This document shows positions 1-8,984 of a stretch of 64,000 bases of DNA, in pieces. The notes under the pieces are model-generated. The model saw nothing but the letters and a program-made list of their open reading frames with translations. It was not told the origin of the DNA and did no database searches. Origin of the DNA: an uncultured bacterium (lineage in GTDB: Bacteria; Chloroflexota; Anaerolineae; J036; Brachytrichaceae); NCBI GenBank assembly GCA_903921365.1, contig CAIXPS010000023.1:1-64000 (forward strand). The letters run 5' to 3'. Made by a program: the position numbers and the translations under genes. Each line of letters starts with the position of its first letter. Positions within the stretch are counted from its first letter, which is position 1.

Positions 1-810
1 ATCGAGTCAAACCGGCGGCGCAAGTGGCGTTGCAGCGGCACATCGCCATGGCAACTCAACGAGGCCTTCCCGAATACGGCATGCACAAACGCCGGCGATT
101 ACCTGGGGCTGACCAAACCCGCGTACTGGTGGATCAGGCGCGCCTACGAGCCCACGCACATCAGCGCGAAGTATGAACGACTTGCGTGGGAACCCGGCGA
201 GGAATGGCGCGCGGAGGTGTGGGTCAATAACAGCATGGCAGCGATGCCAGGTTGCACATGGTCGGCCAGTTTACTTGCGCTTGATGGCACTGCATCCCTT
301 GTGGATGGCCTTGCATCCCCTGCGGATGGCACTGCATCCCTTGCGGGTGGCGCGGTTCTGACGGTGGCTCTGCATCCCTTCCTTACAGAAACCGGTGCGA
401 TTGACCTGCCAGATGACGCCTCCATCTGTGTGACACAACTCAAATACACGCTCCCGGAAGCGCCTTCCACATTTGTGCTGATCTTAGTGTTGACTGATCC
501 GAACGGCACGACGCTTTCTCGCAACGAGTACATCTACTCTTCGACCAAGCCGCTCCTGCAATCGTTATTGGCTGCGCCCGCAACAGAGTTGGCTGTCTCT
601 TACAGCGACGGGATGATAACGATACGAAATACAGGAGACAGAGTCGCGTTGTTTACGCAGGTGACGCCGGTAGAAGGACAGTGGATCACGCTTGAGGATG
701 ATTACTACCTCATCGAACCCGGCAACGAGCGCGTGATTCCAGTCACAGGCGCTGGAAACGTTCACGTTCAGGCGTGGAACAGTCCATGCTACGACATCAC
801 TATCGGATAA
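1..810 (+). CDS. C-terminal part of a GH2 beta-mannosidase-like glycoside hydrolase (5' end outside window)
   Basis: The reading frame is open from base 1 and ends with TAA at 808-810, giving 269 residues of a longer protein. The motif SPWQLNEAFPN followed by TKPAYWWIRRAYEP is typical of the end of the TIM barrel of GH2 beta-mannosidase-like enzymes, where the chain leaves the catalytic domain for C-terminal beta-sandwich domains. Both catalytic glutamates would lie upstream, so activity cannot be judged. Residues about 94-127 are a low-complexity stretch (ASLVDG, ASPADG, ASLAGG) encoded by a tandem 21-bp repeat at 283-382, apparently a surface-loop expansion. A UroD-family gene starts 10 bp downstream, with GH42 and GH31 genes after it, suggesting a glycan-utilisation operon. 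The family call is good. The exact substrate (mannoside, galactoside or glucuronide) is not certain. Confidence 0.75.
   Translation: MESNRRRKWRCSGTSPWQLNEAFPNTACTNAGDYLGLTKPAYWWIRRAYEPTHISAKYERLAWEPGEEWRAEVWVNNSMAAMPGCTWSASLLALDGTASLVDGLASPADGTASLAGGAVLTVALHPFLTETGAIDLPDDASICVTQLKYTLPEAPSTFVLILVLTDPNGTTLSRNEYIYSSTKPLLQSLLAAPATELAVSYSDGMITIRNTGDRVALFTQVTPVEGQWITLEDDYYLIEPGNERVIPVTGAGNVHVQAWNSPCYDITIG
283..382. repeat. Tandem 21-bp expansion of dispersed repeat A inside the GH2 gene
   Basis: Three adjacent 21-bp units (283-303, 304-324, 325-345) and a fourth after a short gap (363-382) carry the core TGCATCCCTTGCGG, with small changes. Because the unit is 21 bp the reading frame is kept, and it encodes repeated Asp-Gly-Thr-Ala-Ser-Leu-type heptapeptides. 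The same core is found singly at six other places up to 23.1 kb. Confidence 0.85.
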
Positions 811-819
811 AGGATCCAC

Positions 820-1953
820 ATGACAACTTACACGCCGCGCACACGTTTCGAGCGAATCATGCGCCATCAGGAAGCTGATCGCGTTCCAATCGATCTTGCG
901 GGAACATCGCTCACCTCTGCGGATTCCCAGGTAATCGCCGCCTTACAAACCGCGCTCGGTCTGGATGATCAACCGACCGGACCCTACCAGGCGTTTGACG
1001 AGCGCATCCTGCAAAGACTGAATATCGACTTCCGGCGCGTCGGCAACCTCATCGCGAGTGGAGATGCGCCGTTTCCCGGCAAGCCTGGTTATCGGCGCGA
1101 CATGTGGGGCATCGTGCGCAAATGGACGGGACAATACTGGGACATCATAGAGAGCCCCTTGCGCGACACCACGATCGCGGATCTCGACTCGTTCCCCTGG
1201 CCCGATCCAGCACAAGTCATCGCAGCGACGCCGTTGGAGGCCTATCAACGCGAGGCTGAGAGGTTGTGGCATGAGACCGACTATGTCGTCGTTGCGGAAC
1301 ACCCGGTCTACGGCGTGCTCGAACTGGCCTGCTGGATGTGCGGCTTCGACGACTTCCTTGCGCGGCTGGCCGGCGACCGAGCGTATGTTTACCGCCTGTT
1401 CGACATTCTGCTTGCTCTACAGAAAGCGTTCATTGAACCGTATTACAAAGCGGTCGGCCCTTACATCCACCTCACCACGAGCGGCGATGACTTTGGGACA
1501 CAGGCAGGCCCGTTCATGTCGCCGCGCACCTTTCGAGAGACGGTCAAACCCTACTTCGCCGAGCGGATTGCATTCACGCGCCAGTTCACGCATGGGTACT
1601 TCTGGCATCATACGTGCGGGTCAGTTTTCGCGCTGCTACCCGACCTGCTCGACGCCGGCGTCGATATCCTGAACCCGGTGCAGCCCGGCGCGAAGGACAT
1701 GGAGCCCGAACGCCTGAAGGCCGCCTTCGGCGAGTGCCTGTGTTTTCACGGGGGGTTCGACACACAGGGGGTATTGCCCTTCGGTGATGCGCAGACAATC
1801 GAGGCTGAGGTAAAGCGCGTGATGGACGCCATGAAACCCAACGGGGGATATATCTTTTCAGCGGCGCACAACATCCAGAATGATGTGTCCGCACAGAACG
1901 TGTTGACGATGATTCGCGCTGCGTTGGAGCTTGGAAGATACGATCAGGAGTAA
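820..1953 (+). CDS. Uroporphyrinogen decarboxylase-family (UroD-like) protein
   Basis: This 377-aa protein belongs to the UroD superfamily, starting with TRFERIMRHQEADRVPID as most UroD/MtaA-like proteins do. A downstream HTCGS motif (about residue 264) and CLCFHGG (about residue 309) could supply zinc-binding His/Cys ligands of the type found in corrinoid:CoM methyltransferases of this superfamily, so true heme-pathway UroD is unlikely. AAAGGA lies 6 bases before the ATG. The gene sits between a GH2 gene (9-bp gap) and a GH42 gene (2-bp gap), so it is probably cotranscribed with glycosidases. Its role there is unknown. A cobamide-linked methyl-transfer or demethylation step on a methylated sugar or aglycone is one guess, not shown by the sequence. 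Confidence 0.8.
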   Translation: MTTYTPRTRFERIMRHQEADRVPIDLAGTSLTSADSQVIAALQTALGLDDQPTGPYQAFDERILQRLNIDFRRVGNLIASGDAPFPGKPGYRRDMWGIVRKWTGQYWDIIESPLRDTTIADLDSFPWPDPAQVIAATPLEAYQREAERLWHETDYVVVAEHPVYGVLELACWMCGFDDFLARLAGDRAYVYRLFDILLALQKAFIEPYYKAVGPYIHLTTSGDDFGTQAGPFMSPRTFRETVKPYFAERIAFTRQFTHGYFWHHTCGSVFALLPDLLDAGVDILNPVQPGAKDMEPERLKAAFGECLCFHGGFDTQGVLPFGDAQTIEAEVKRVMDAMKPNGGYIFSAAHNIQNDVSAQNVLTMIRAALELGRYDQE

Positions 1954-1955
1954 CA

Positions 1956-4001
1956 ATGTACATGGCTCAGCATCCCTTGCGGATTGGAGTGGATTACTAT
2001 CCCGAACACCGTTCACACGACTTGTGGGAGCGAGATGCACAGTTGATGCAGCAAGCCGGCTTTAATGTCGTGCGCATGGCAGAGTTCGCCTGGGTGAACA
2101 TGGAGCCGGAAGAAGGTCGTTACGACTTCGCCTGGCTTGACGACTCGCTTCAGATCCTGGCGAATCACGGCATCAGCGCCATCCTAGGCACACCCACCGC
2201 CGTCATGCCGGCATGGGTCGCCCGCAAGTATCCGGAGACGCTGGCGACGATGTCCACTGGTCATCGTGTGCGTTGGGGCGTCCGCAAGAACAACTGCTTT
2301 ACGTCGGGCGCCTATCGCCTGCTCTCCGAACGCATCACGCGCGCGATGGCGGATCATTTCGCCTCGACACCCAACCTCATCGGCTGGCAGACAGACAACG
2401 AGTTTGGCGGCCCGGTTTGTTTTTGTGACACCTGTCGCGCTGAATTCCAGGACTGGTTGCGAACACGGTATGGCTCTGCATCCCTTGCGGACAGCACACT
2501 GGATCAACTGAATGGCGCGTGGGGAACGTTTTTCTGGGGTCAGCGCTATAACACCTGGGGCGAAATCCAGCTTCCAGAAGACTTTAGCGGCCACAACCCC
2601 AGCCTGTGTCTCGATTGGCAAAGGTTCAACTCATGGCTGAACGTGCGCTTCCAGGCGGATCAAGTCCACATCCTGCGCGCAACATGCCCCGGGCACTTTG
2701 TCACACACAACTTCATGGGGCTGTTCAGCGAGTTGAACTACTACGACCTCGCGCGCGATCTGGATTTCGTGAGCTGGGACAACTACCCGGTGGGCGATGC
2801 GCCGTCGTTCAAATATGATGCCGCAACAGCCGCGGATGTGATGCGCGGACTGAAGGGCAAAAACTTCTGGATCATGGAGCAAACGGCGGGCGCGCCGGGT
2901 TGGGGACAGTTTGGGCGCAACCCGCGTCCGGACGAGATACGACAGGTGGCTTATCAGCAACTGGCGCATGGCGCCGACGGCCAGATATGGTTCCGCTGGG
3001 ACACCTGTACTGCGGGACGCGAGCAATACTGGCACGGTCTGCTGGGTCACGACAACAAACCGCTCAGGCGCTACCATGAAGCCGCGCAAGTCGCCGCGGA
3101 ATATCGCAAGCTCGAACCCGCACTTGCGAATACGACGATCAAAACAGATGTCGCGATCATCTACGACTACGAGAGCATCTGGGCGTTCAAGATACAGCCC
3201 GCGTACGGCAGTTCCTTGTGGGATCCGTCCGCGCGCGGGGTAAACAACTATCACAACGCCATTCGCCGCTATCACCGCGCCTTGCTGCGTGCCGGGATGA
3301 ATGTCGATATGATCGCACCGTCAAACGACCTTTCGAAATACAAGGTGGTCTTTGCGCCACACCTCTACCTGATGCCTGATGACCTCGCGGTGAAGCTGTC
3401 AGAATATGTCCGTAACGGCGGCATTCTGGTTTGCGATGGGCGCACAGGCGTGAAAGATGCGACCAGTCTGATGCATCCGCGCACCCTGCCCGGGCTGCTT
3501 TCGGATGCACTCGGTATCTCGATTGAGGAATATGAGGGGCTGGCCAGCGACATGAGCTATGGCGTGACTGGCACAAATGGATTTACCGGCGCCTATACCG
3601 CGATTCAATATGCTGACTGGGTCACGGCACACGGCGCAGAGGTGCTGGCTCAGATCGAGGAATGGCATCTGGAGAACTTTGCCGCGCTCACGCGCAACCG
3701 CTATGGCAGCGGCTATGGGTACTACGCGGGGGTAAACGTCAAAGAAGATGCGTTCTACGATGCGCTGGTCAAGGATGTGATGCGCAACGCCGGTATCTCG
3801 CCTGTCATAGCGCCGCCGCCTGGAGTGGAAGCATCGATCCGTGAAGGCGCTGGCCGCCAGGTCCTGTTCCTGATCAACCACACGGAACAACCGGTTACGA
3901 TGCGGGTGCCTGAAGGTAAGAGCGAGTTGATCACCGGCACACCAACGACCGGTACGCTAACGCTTGATCGCTACGGCGTGGCGGTCATCCTGTTAAAGTA
4001 A
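1956..4001 (+). CDS. Beta-galactosidase, glycoside hydrolase family 42
   Basis: This 681-aa protein has the full GH42 layout. It hydrolyses terminal beta-D-galactosides by a retaining mechanism. Visible hallmarks are the N-terminal GVDYYPEH, the acid/base Glu149 in WQTDNEFG, the nucleophile Glu308 in FWIMEQTAG, and four cysteines (114, 155, 157, 160) in the spacing of the structural zinc site of thermophilic GH42 enzymes. Residues after about 400 form the glutamine-amidotransferase-like trimerisation domain and a small beta domain. The ATG at 1956 lies 2 bp after the UroD stop. A second ATG at 1962 is also possible, and repeat A (1962-1982) covers this start, so residues 4-9 (AQHPLR) are repeat-encoded. 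A second copy of repeat A encodes residues 173-179. No signal peptide is seen, so it is probably cytoplasmic. Confidence 0.92.
   Translation: MYMAQHPLRIGVDYYPEHRSHDLWERDAQLMQQAGFNVVRMAEFAWVNMEPEEGRYDFAWLDDSLQILANHGISAILGTPTAVMPAWVARKYPETLATMSTGHRVRWGVRKNNCFTSGAYRLLSERITRAMADHFASTPNLIGWQTDNEFGGPVCFCDTCRAEFQDWLRTRYGSASLADSTLDQLNGAWGTFFWGQRYNTWGEIQLPEDFSGHNPSLCLDWQRFNSWLNVRFQADQVHILRATCPGHFVTHNFMGLFSELNYYDLARDLDFVSWDNYPVGDAPSFKYDAATAADVMRGLKGKNFWIMEQTAGAPGWGQFGRNPRPDEIRQVAYQQLAHGADGQIWFRWDTCTAGREQYWHGLLGHDNKPLRRYHEAAQVAAEYRKLEPALANTTIKTDVAIIYDYESIWAFKIQPAYGSSLWDPSARGVNNYHNAIRRYHRALLRAGMNVDMIAPSNDLSKYKVVFAPHLYLMPDDLAVKLSEYVRNGGILVCDGRTGVKDATSLMHPRTLPGLLSDALGISIEEYEGLASDMSYGVTGTNGFTGAYTAIQYADWVTAHGAEVLAQIEEWHLENFAALTRNRYGSGYGYYAGVNVKEDAFYDALVKDVMRNAGISPVIAPPPGVEASIREGAGRQVLFLINHTEQPVTMRVPEGKSELITGTPTTGTLTLDRYGVAVILLK
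1962..1982 (+). repeat. Dispersed repeat A copy at the start of the GH42 gene
   Basis: The sequence is ATGGCTCAG followed by CATCCCTTGCGG. It overlaps the first codons of the GH42 gene and differs from the consensus GGCTCTGCATCCCTTGCGG at one base (T to A). Confidence 0.75.
2470..2490 (+). repeat. Dispersed repeat A copy inside the GH42 gene
   Basis: An exact copy of the consensus GGCTCTGCATCCCTTGCGG lies in frame within the GH42 gene and encodes part of a GSASLAD segment after the zinc-cluster region. Confidence 0.8.
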
Positions 4002-4019
4002 TGCCCTGAAGGAGAGACT

Positions 4020-6113
4020 ATGAATGCTCAGCAGGTTTATGGCTCAGTATGGAAAACGACGCTCGGTCAACCAGACAAAATAACCCCGGTGGGTCTGCGC
4101 TACCAGCCCGCAGCCGAAGCAGCACTGTTAGCCTTGGCCGGGCCCGAAGTCTGCCCGTTCGCCGAGGACGGCATTACCGGGCGGCAAACCGACCGTGGAT
4201 ACGTCGTCGAGATCGACCTGGCGGCAGATGAACAGGTCTATGGCTTCGGGCTGCAGATGCTCTCCTTCAATCAACGCGGCCTGAAGAAAACCTTGCGCGT
4301 CAACAGCGATCCAAAATCCGACCTCGGTGACGCCCATGCCCCTGTCCCGTTTTACGTTACGACCGGCGGATACGGTATCCTGATCGACACGGCGCGTTAT
4401 ATGACGTTCTATGCGGGTGTGGGACGCAAGCGGGTTGATCACACACCGGAGTTATCAGCGCCAATTGACAGGGCTGCATTACAACAGTACGGCTTAAAAA
4501 AGCTCAAAGATGGCCCGATGACCATCGAGATTCCCTATGCGACCGGCGTTGATATCTATATCTTCGGCGGGCCGACCCTGCTCGACGCTGTGCGCCGATA
4601 CAACCTGTTCTCAGGTGGCGGGTGTCTGCCAGCGCGTTGGGGACTGGGGGTATGGTACCGATGCCGCGCAGATTTCGATCAGGCGGCGGTCGGGGCGTTC
4701 GCCAAAGAATTCCGTTCGAGTTCAATCCCATGTGACGTGATTGGCCTCGAACCCGGTTGGCAAACCCACTCCTATTCGTGTTCGTTTGTGTGGAGCGACA
4801 AATTTCCCTCTCCTGCAACGCTGGCCTCAGAACTGGCTCAGAAGCATTACCGATTAAACCTGTGGACGCATGCCTTCACCCACGCCAGTTCACCCATCTA
4901 TCGCGAGATGCTGCCGCTGTCGGGCGATTACGAAGTATGGGAGGGGCTTGTCCCGGACTTCACATTGCCCGAAGCGCGCCGGCTGATGGGCCAGTGCTAT
5001 GAACAATTGCACCTCGACACCGGCGTATCCGGATACAAACTCGACGAATGCGACAACTCAGACTACATCGTCCCGCGCTGGTCGTTCCCAGAGCTGAGCC
5101 GGTTTCCTTCGGGGCTGGACGGTGAACAGATTCATTCGTTGTTTGGCCTGGGTTACCAGGAAGCCATCGACGCCGTGTTCCGCAGGCGCAACCAGCGCGC
5201 CTACCATGGGGTGCGCTCCTCACACGCGCTGGCAAGTCCCTATCCGTTCGTGCTGTATAGCGATTTGTATGACCACAAGGACTTTATCCGCGCACTGGTG
5301 AACTCCGGGTTCTCCGGCTTGCTCTGGACTCCAGAGGTTCGCCACGCCGAAAGTGCTGAGGAGCTGATCCGGCGCTTACAAACCGTCGTGTTTTCGCCGC
5401 AGGCGTTGATCAACGCCTGGTACATCAAGAACCCGCCATGGAAACAGTGGGACACGCAACAGAACAACGCAGACATTTATGCGGATAACTGGGTTGAAGT
5501 TGAGTCCATCTGTCGCGACATCCTGAATCTGCGGATGCAGTTCGTTCCCTACCTGTATGCGGCATTCTACGACTACCAGGTCACCGGCACGCCGCCCTTC
5601 AGGGCGCTGGTGATGGATTACCCGGAAGACGAGAGCACATGGAAAATCGATGACCAATACATGATGGGAGATCGCCTGATGGTGGCGCCCGTCGTGGCGG
5701 GACAGACAAGCCGAGAGGTTTACCTTCCGCATGGCGCCTGGTACGACTTCTGGACCAACGAACGCTATGAGGGCGGCCAGAGGGTCACAATACTGACGCC
5801 CCTCACTGTCATTCCTTTGTTCGTGAAAGCGGACTCGGTGCTGCCCCTGGCGAAAGCCACACTCCACACCGATGATCCGCTGGCAATGTGTCTGGATGTG
5901 CGTATATACGGTGACGGGAGTCTGCCAGCGACGTTGTTCGAGGACGACGGCACGACCTATGACTACTGCCTTGGACAGTGCAATACTGTGCAATTATCCT
6001 GGGATCCCAGCACGCATCAGGGGCGTCTCGATCGACTGGGGAGCACGACTGGAATTCCACAGCCCGCAAGGGATGCAAGGCCATATTCCATCACTTCGTG
6101 GCTGGCCGATTGA
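4020..6113 (+). CDS. Alpha-glycosidase, glycoside hydrolase family 31
   Basis: This 697-aa GH31 protein (alpha-glucosidase or alpha-xylosidase group) acts on terminal alpha-linked glycosides with retention. The N-terminal beta-sandwich has the family motif YGFGLQ (74-79). The barrel begins at WGLGVWYRC (about 207-215), and the catalytic nucleophile is Asp342 in GYKLDECD. The expected acid/base region follows around SDLYDHKDFIRALVNSGFSG. A C-terminal beta-sandwich includes LFEDDGTTYDY. The start ATG has GAAGGAGA 5 bases upstream. The last about 20 codons contain repeat A in reverse orientation (6064-6084), encoding PARDARP, so the C-terminus looks altered by insertion of the repeat. It is the third glycosidase of the operon. 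Substrate specificity cannot be read reliably. Confidence 0.9.
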   Translation: MNAQQVYGSVWKTTLGQPDKITPVGLRYQPAAEAALLALAGPEVCPFAEDGITGRQTDRGYVVEIDLAADEQVYGFGLQMLSFNQRGLKKTLRVNSDPKSDLGDAHAPVPFYVTTGGYGILIDTARYMTFYAGVGRKRVDHTPELSAPIDRAALQQYGLKKLKDGPMTIEIPYATGVDIYIFGGPTLLDAVRRYNLFSGGGCLPARWGLGVWYRCRADFDQAAVGAFAKEFRSSSIPCDVIGLEPGWQTHSYSCSFVWSDKFPSPATLASELAQKHYRLNLWTHAFTHASSPIYREMLPLSGDYEVWEGLVPDFTLPEARRLMGQCYEQLHLDTGVSGYKLDECDNSDYIVPRWSFPELSRFPSGLDGEQIHSLFGLGYQEAIDAVFRRRNQRAYHGVRSSHALASPYPFVLYSDLYDHKDFIRALVNSGFSGLLWTPEVRHAESAEELIRRLQTVVFSPQALINAWYIKNPPWKQWDTQQNNADIYADNWVEVESICRDILNLRMQFVPYLYAAFYDYQVTGTPPFRALVMDYPEDESTWKIDDQYMMGDRLMVAPVVAGQTSREVYLPHGAWYDFWTNERYEGGQRVTILTPLTVIPLFVKADSVLPLAKATLHTDDPLAMCLDVRIYGDGSLPATLFEDDGTTYDYCLGQCNTVQLSWDPSTHQGRLDRLGSTTGIPQPARDARPYSITSWLAD
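6064..6084 (-). repeat. Dispersed repeat A copy at the end of the GH31 gene
   Basis: This is a reverse-oriented copy (CCGCAAGGGATGCAAGGCC) lying within the last codons of the GH31 gene. It is the TGGCCTTGCATCCC variant also seen at 23083. Confidence 0.75.
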
Positions 6114-6138
6114 TTGCTTATCAACTTGTGGTGTAATG

Positions 6139-6152
6139 CAATACCTTCGCCA
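6139..6152 (+). repeat. 14-bp direct repeat, left end of the WD40 array
   Basis: CAATACCTTCGCCA occurs here just before the decayed WD40 gene and again at 8985-8998 just after the truncated start at the other end of the array. Confidence 0.7.
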
Positions 6153-6159
6153 ATTATGA

Positions 6160-6433
6160 TCTATCGTCTACGATCTGAGTGCCTGGCAGCAGATATTCAA
6201 GGTCACCGTTTCATCGACTACCGGGAAGCGTGGCAGCGTCGCCTTCAGCCCATCCGGGCAACTCCTGGCGGTCGGGACGCAAGATGGGTGGCAAATGTGG
6301 GATGTCGCACACAGCACAAAGCTGTTTGAACAGGCGCGCAGGCACTTACACTGTCGCCTTCAGCGCCGATGGTCGCGCCTTCGTCTGGGGCGACTTGGAC
6401 GGCCATGTGTATATCTGGGTGGCGCGTCAGTAA
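6160..6433 (+). pseudogene. Decayed 3' fragment of a WD40-like beta-propeller gene
   Basis: This segment is highly similar at DNA level to the last about 275 bp of the genes at 6467-7681 and 7693-8916, including the run encoding LLAVGTQDGWQMWDVAHS. It lacks the 5' two thirds, and a 2-base loss near 6331-6342 (CAGGCGCGCAGGC against CAGGTAGGCGCCGGC) splits the frame. The downstream part still reads TVAFSADGRAFVWGDLDG and ends with TAA at 6431-6433. It is followed by the same spacer that follows the gene ending at 8916. It is a remnant of a third or earlier copy in the tandem array. Confidence 0.85.
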
Positions 6434-6466
6434 TATAGCGGGACTTGATACCTGAGCACAAGTGAT

Positions 6467-7681
6467 ATGCGTCACAGGATAATGAGAACGCTCGCATTGT
6501 TAGTAGGGATAGGTATGATCCTGGTTGTTTGCTCCTGCCTTCTCTGGGCAGGCCGGGTTGTCGCCAACTTTGTGTGTCCGAGTTGCATCCCTCCTTTGTT
6601 CCATTCCACTATCCCGGAATTGCCACACTCGTTGCCTGCGATGGAATCTATACCAGGATATACCCCTATTGATTCAGCAAATGTCAGAACCTTGACTGAG
6701 TTAAGCAGTGTAGACACGGGAACGAGGAATGCAGTCGTTGCCCTGGATATAGACTCCGCCAGTGGCCGTGTCATGGCTGTTACACAGATTGGCAGAATCA
6801 CCCAGTTCCCTCTGGCAGAACCATCCAAGAGCATTACGAGCGATGTGGGACCAGTGAGTCTACGGTCGATAGCTATCAATGCAGCGTCTGGCATGCTTGC
6901 TTCCAGCTCAGACAATCCTTCCAATACTCCTCCTGATGCACCTAGTCATCCTCCAGGCTATCAGTGGTGGGAAATTCACACTTGGAAAGTAGGCAGTACT
7001 CTAGCTACAACCTTAACGGTTGTTTACAATTTGTCGCCGTCTGCCATTTTACTTCCACCCACCACAAAGTTGCTCATTGAGTCCCACGGTAATCAAATTC
7101 TGGCATACGAGGCTACCAGCGGTAAAGAAGTTGGGAAGTATTGGATGGCAAACGAGACACGTTTCACTCAGATCGATGCCATGGTACTTGACACGACTGG
7201 TGAATATATTGCTGTAGCAAATATTAACAGTGCAGTCGCAATAGTCCGACTAGGTTCTTCAGGAGCCATTGATGATCTCGAAGGTATGAATCGCTTGGAA
7301 AGTGGTGTTGGTCCGAACGGGTTGGATAGAGATATGAAACTCAAGCCATTGGCACTTGCCTTTGACCAAGCCCGAAAGCAACTCGCGCTTCTCCGCGACA
7401 ACGAGGCAATCGTCTATGATTTGGGTACTTTTCGCCAGATTTTCAGAGCAACTGTTACCTCAAGCACGGGGCCAGCAGGGAGCATCGCCTTCGACCCCTC
7501 CGGGCAACTTCTGGCGGTCGGGACGCAGGATGGATGGCAGATCTGGGACGTCGCACACAGCACAAAGCTGTTTGAACAGACCGGCGCTGGCACTTACACA
7601 GTTGCATTCAGCGCCGACGGGCGCGCCTTCGTCTGGGGCGACCTGGACGGCCACGTGCATATCTGGGTTGCGCGCAAGTAG
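6467..7681 (+). CDS. Membrane-anchored WD40-like beta-propeller protein, copy 1
   Basis: This 404-aa protein has an N-terminal transmembrane segment (about residues 6-30, ALLVGIGMILVVCSCLLWAG) and an extracytoplasmic beta-propeller-like region. Weak WD40-type blades are visible, for example AFDPSGQLLAVGTQDGWQIW and AFSADGRAFVWGDLDGHVHIW. The C-terminal about 90 residues are almost identical to those of the next gene, while the N-terminal halves differ clearly, which suggests gene conversion or recombination at the 3' ends. The ATG at 6467 is used by frame; an ATG at 6482 (MRTLALL) would also keep the membrane anchor. No enzyme motif is visible. The function is unknown; the propeller suggests protein binding at the cell surface. 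Confidence 0.75.
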   Translation: MRHRIMRTLALLVGIGMILVVCSCLLWAGRVVANFVCPSCIPPLFHSTIPELPHSLPAMESIPGYTPIDSANVRTLTELSSVDTGTRNAVVALDIDSASGRVMAVTQIGRITQFPLAEPSKSITSDVGPVSLRSIAINAASGMLASSSDNPSNTPPDAPSHPPGYQWWEIHTWKVGSTLATTLTVVYNLSPSAILLPPTTKLLIESHGNQILAYEATSGKEVGKYWMANETRFTQIDAMVLDTTGEYIAVANINSAVAIVRLGSSGAIDDLEGMNRLESGVGPNGLDRDMKLKPLALAFDQARKQLALLRDNEAIVYDLGTFRQIFRATVTSSTGPAGSIAFDPSGQLLAVGTQDGWQIWDVAHSTKLFEQTGAGTYTVAFSADGRAFVWGDLDGHVHIWVARK

Positions 7682-7692
7682 TTAAATGTGAC

Positions 7693-8916
7693 ATGCGCCA
7701 ACTGACACTTAGAACACTCGCTTTGTTGAAAGGAACATTCCTGGTCTTACTGGGCATGGCTATGACCGTGATTTTTTACTCCTGTCTACTCACCTTCCTA
7801 CTGATAGGAGTCTGGATCGCTGACCTCGTGTGCCCGACCTCGACCTGTATGTCACAGATATTTCGCCCCTCACTACCAAGCCTGCCCCCTCAAATGCCCT
7901 CAGTGGTTTCCATACCCGGGTACACGCCTATCACCACCTCAAATGTCGGGACGATTGTTGAACTGAACAGCGTTGATATGAACTCAAAGCACGCTGTTAT
8001 CGCGCTTGACATAGCCTCCGACAATAATGTAGCCATGGCCGTCACGTCGTGGGGCAGGGTGGTCAGGTTCTCACTGGACAGGCCGACCAGGGTGATAACG
8101 AACGATGTGGAGCCGATGACCCTGAACTTACGTGCAACCACCCTCAATGCCCAGTTGGGTATCTTGGCCACTGGCATGAAATATCTGGAATCAGGATGGG
8201 GCTCAAATTGGGAGGCGCATGTATGGGACATTCGGAATGGGACGTTCGTCACGATCGCATCCAGCTATAACGATCCGCCCACCACGTTGGCGATGACGCC
8301 TGATGCGAAGTGGCTCGTTGTTGCCAACCAGGATTTGTTCGTAGACGAAATATCCACTGGAAATCTGACCCGGAGCGAGCGGTTTCGTTACCAAAGCAGT
8401 GTAGACCGAATAGAAGCCCTGGCGTTTGATCCAGCAGGTGAGTACCTGGCAGTAGCGAATGCCAACGGCTCAATCGCTATCGTGCATCTTAACCCGTCGG
8501 GGGAATTAGAAATCTGGAAAAGCACAACTCTCGAAATGTCTGCTTTTCCGACCGGGTCAGTCGACTATCAGGCAGTCAAACCATTAGGGCTTGCTTTTGA
8601 CACGACTCGAAAGCAACTCGCGATGCTCCGTGACAACGAAGCTATCGTCTACGATCTGGGCGCCTGGCGGCAGACACTCAAGGTCACCGTTACTTCAACC
8701 ACGGGTCCGGCGGGGAGCGTTGCTTTCGACCCATCCGGACAACTTCTGGCGGTCGGGACGCAGGATGGGTGGCAGATGTGGGATGTCGCACATAGTAAAA
8801 AGCTGTTTGAACAGGTAGGCGCCGGCACTTACACTGTTGCATTCAGCGCCGACGGTCGCGCCTTCGTCTGGGGCGACCTGGACGGCCATGTGCATATCTG
8901 GGTGGCGCGTCAGTGA
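7693..8916 (+). CDS. Membrane-anchored WD40-like beta-propeller protein, copy 2
   Basis: This 407-aa paralogue of the preceding gene starts 11 bp after its stop. The N-terminal hydrophobic segment (about residues 10-38, LKGTFLVLLGMAMTVIFYSCLL) should anchor it in the membrane with the propeller outside. Shared motifs include SIPGYTPI near residue 75, PLGLAFDTTRKQLAMLRDNEA, and the near-identical C-terminal blades ending DLDGHVHIWVARQ. It is followed by a 70-bp spacer and a truncated gene start that duplicate the sequence at 6432-6500. The function is unknown. Confidence 0.75.
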   Translation: MRQLTLRTLALLKGTFLVLLGMAMTVIFYSCLLTFLLIGVWIADLVCPTSTCMSQIFRPSLPSLPPQMPSVVSIPGYTPITTSNVGTIVELNSVDMNSKHAVIALDIASDNNVAMAVTSWGRVVRFSLDRPTRVITNDVEPMTLNLRATTLNAQLGILATGMKYLESGWGSNWEAHVWDIRNGTFVTIASSYNDPPTTLAMTPDAKWLVVANQDLFVDEISTGNLTRSERFRYQSSVDRIEALAFDPAGEYLAVANANGSIAIVHLNPSGELEIWKSTTLEMSAFPTGSVDYQAVKPLGLAFDTTRKQLAMLRDNEAIVYDLGAWRQTLKVTVTSTTGPAGSVAFDPSGQLLAVGTQDGWQMWDVAHSKKLFEQVGAGTYTVAFSADGRAFVWGDLDGHVHIWVARQ

Positions 8917-8984
8917 TATAGCGGGATTTGCTACCTGAGCACATGTGATATGCGTCACAGGATAATGAGAATGCTCGCATTGTT
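8915..8984 (+). repeat. Duplicated spacer and truncated 5' end of a WD40-like gene
   Basis: About 70 bp match 6432-6500 with roughly four differences. They include the spacer and the first codons (ATGCGTCACAGGATAATGAG) of the 6467 gene, and stop abruptly at 8984 where the 14-bp repeat begins. It is a gene start with no body. From 8985 to 9143 no gene is seen; the DNA is AT-richer and may hold the promoter of the lipoprotein gene. Confidence 0.8.
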
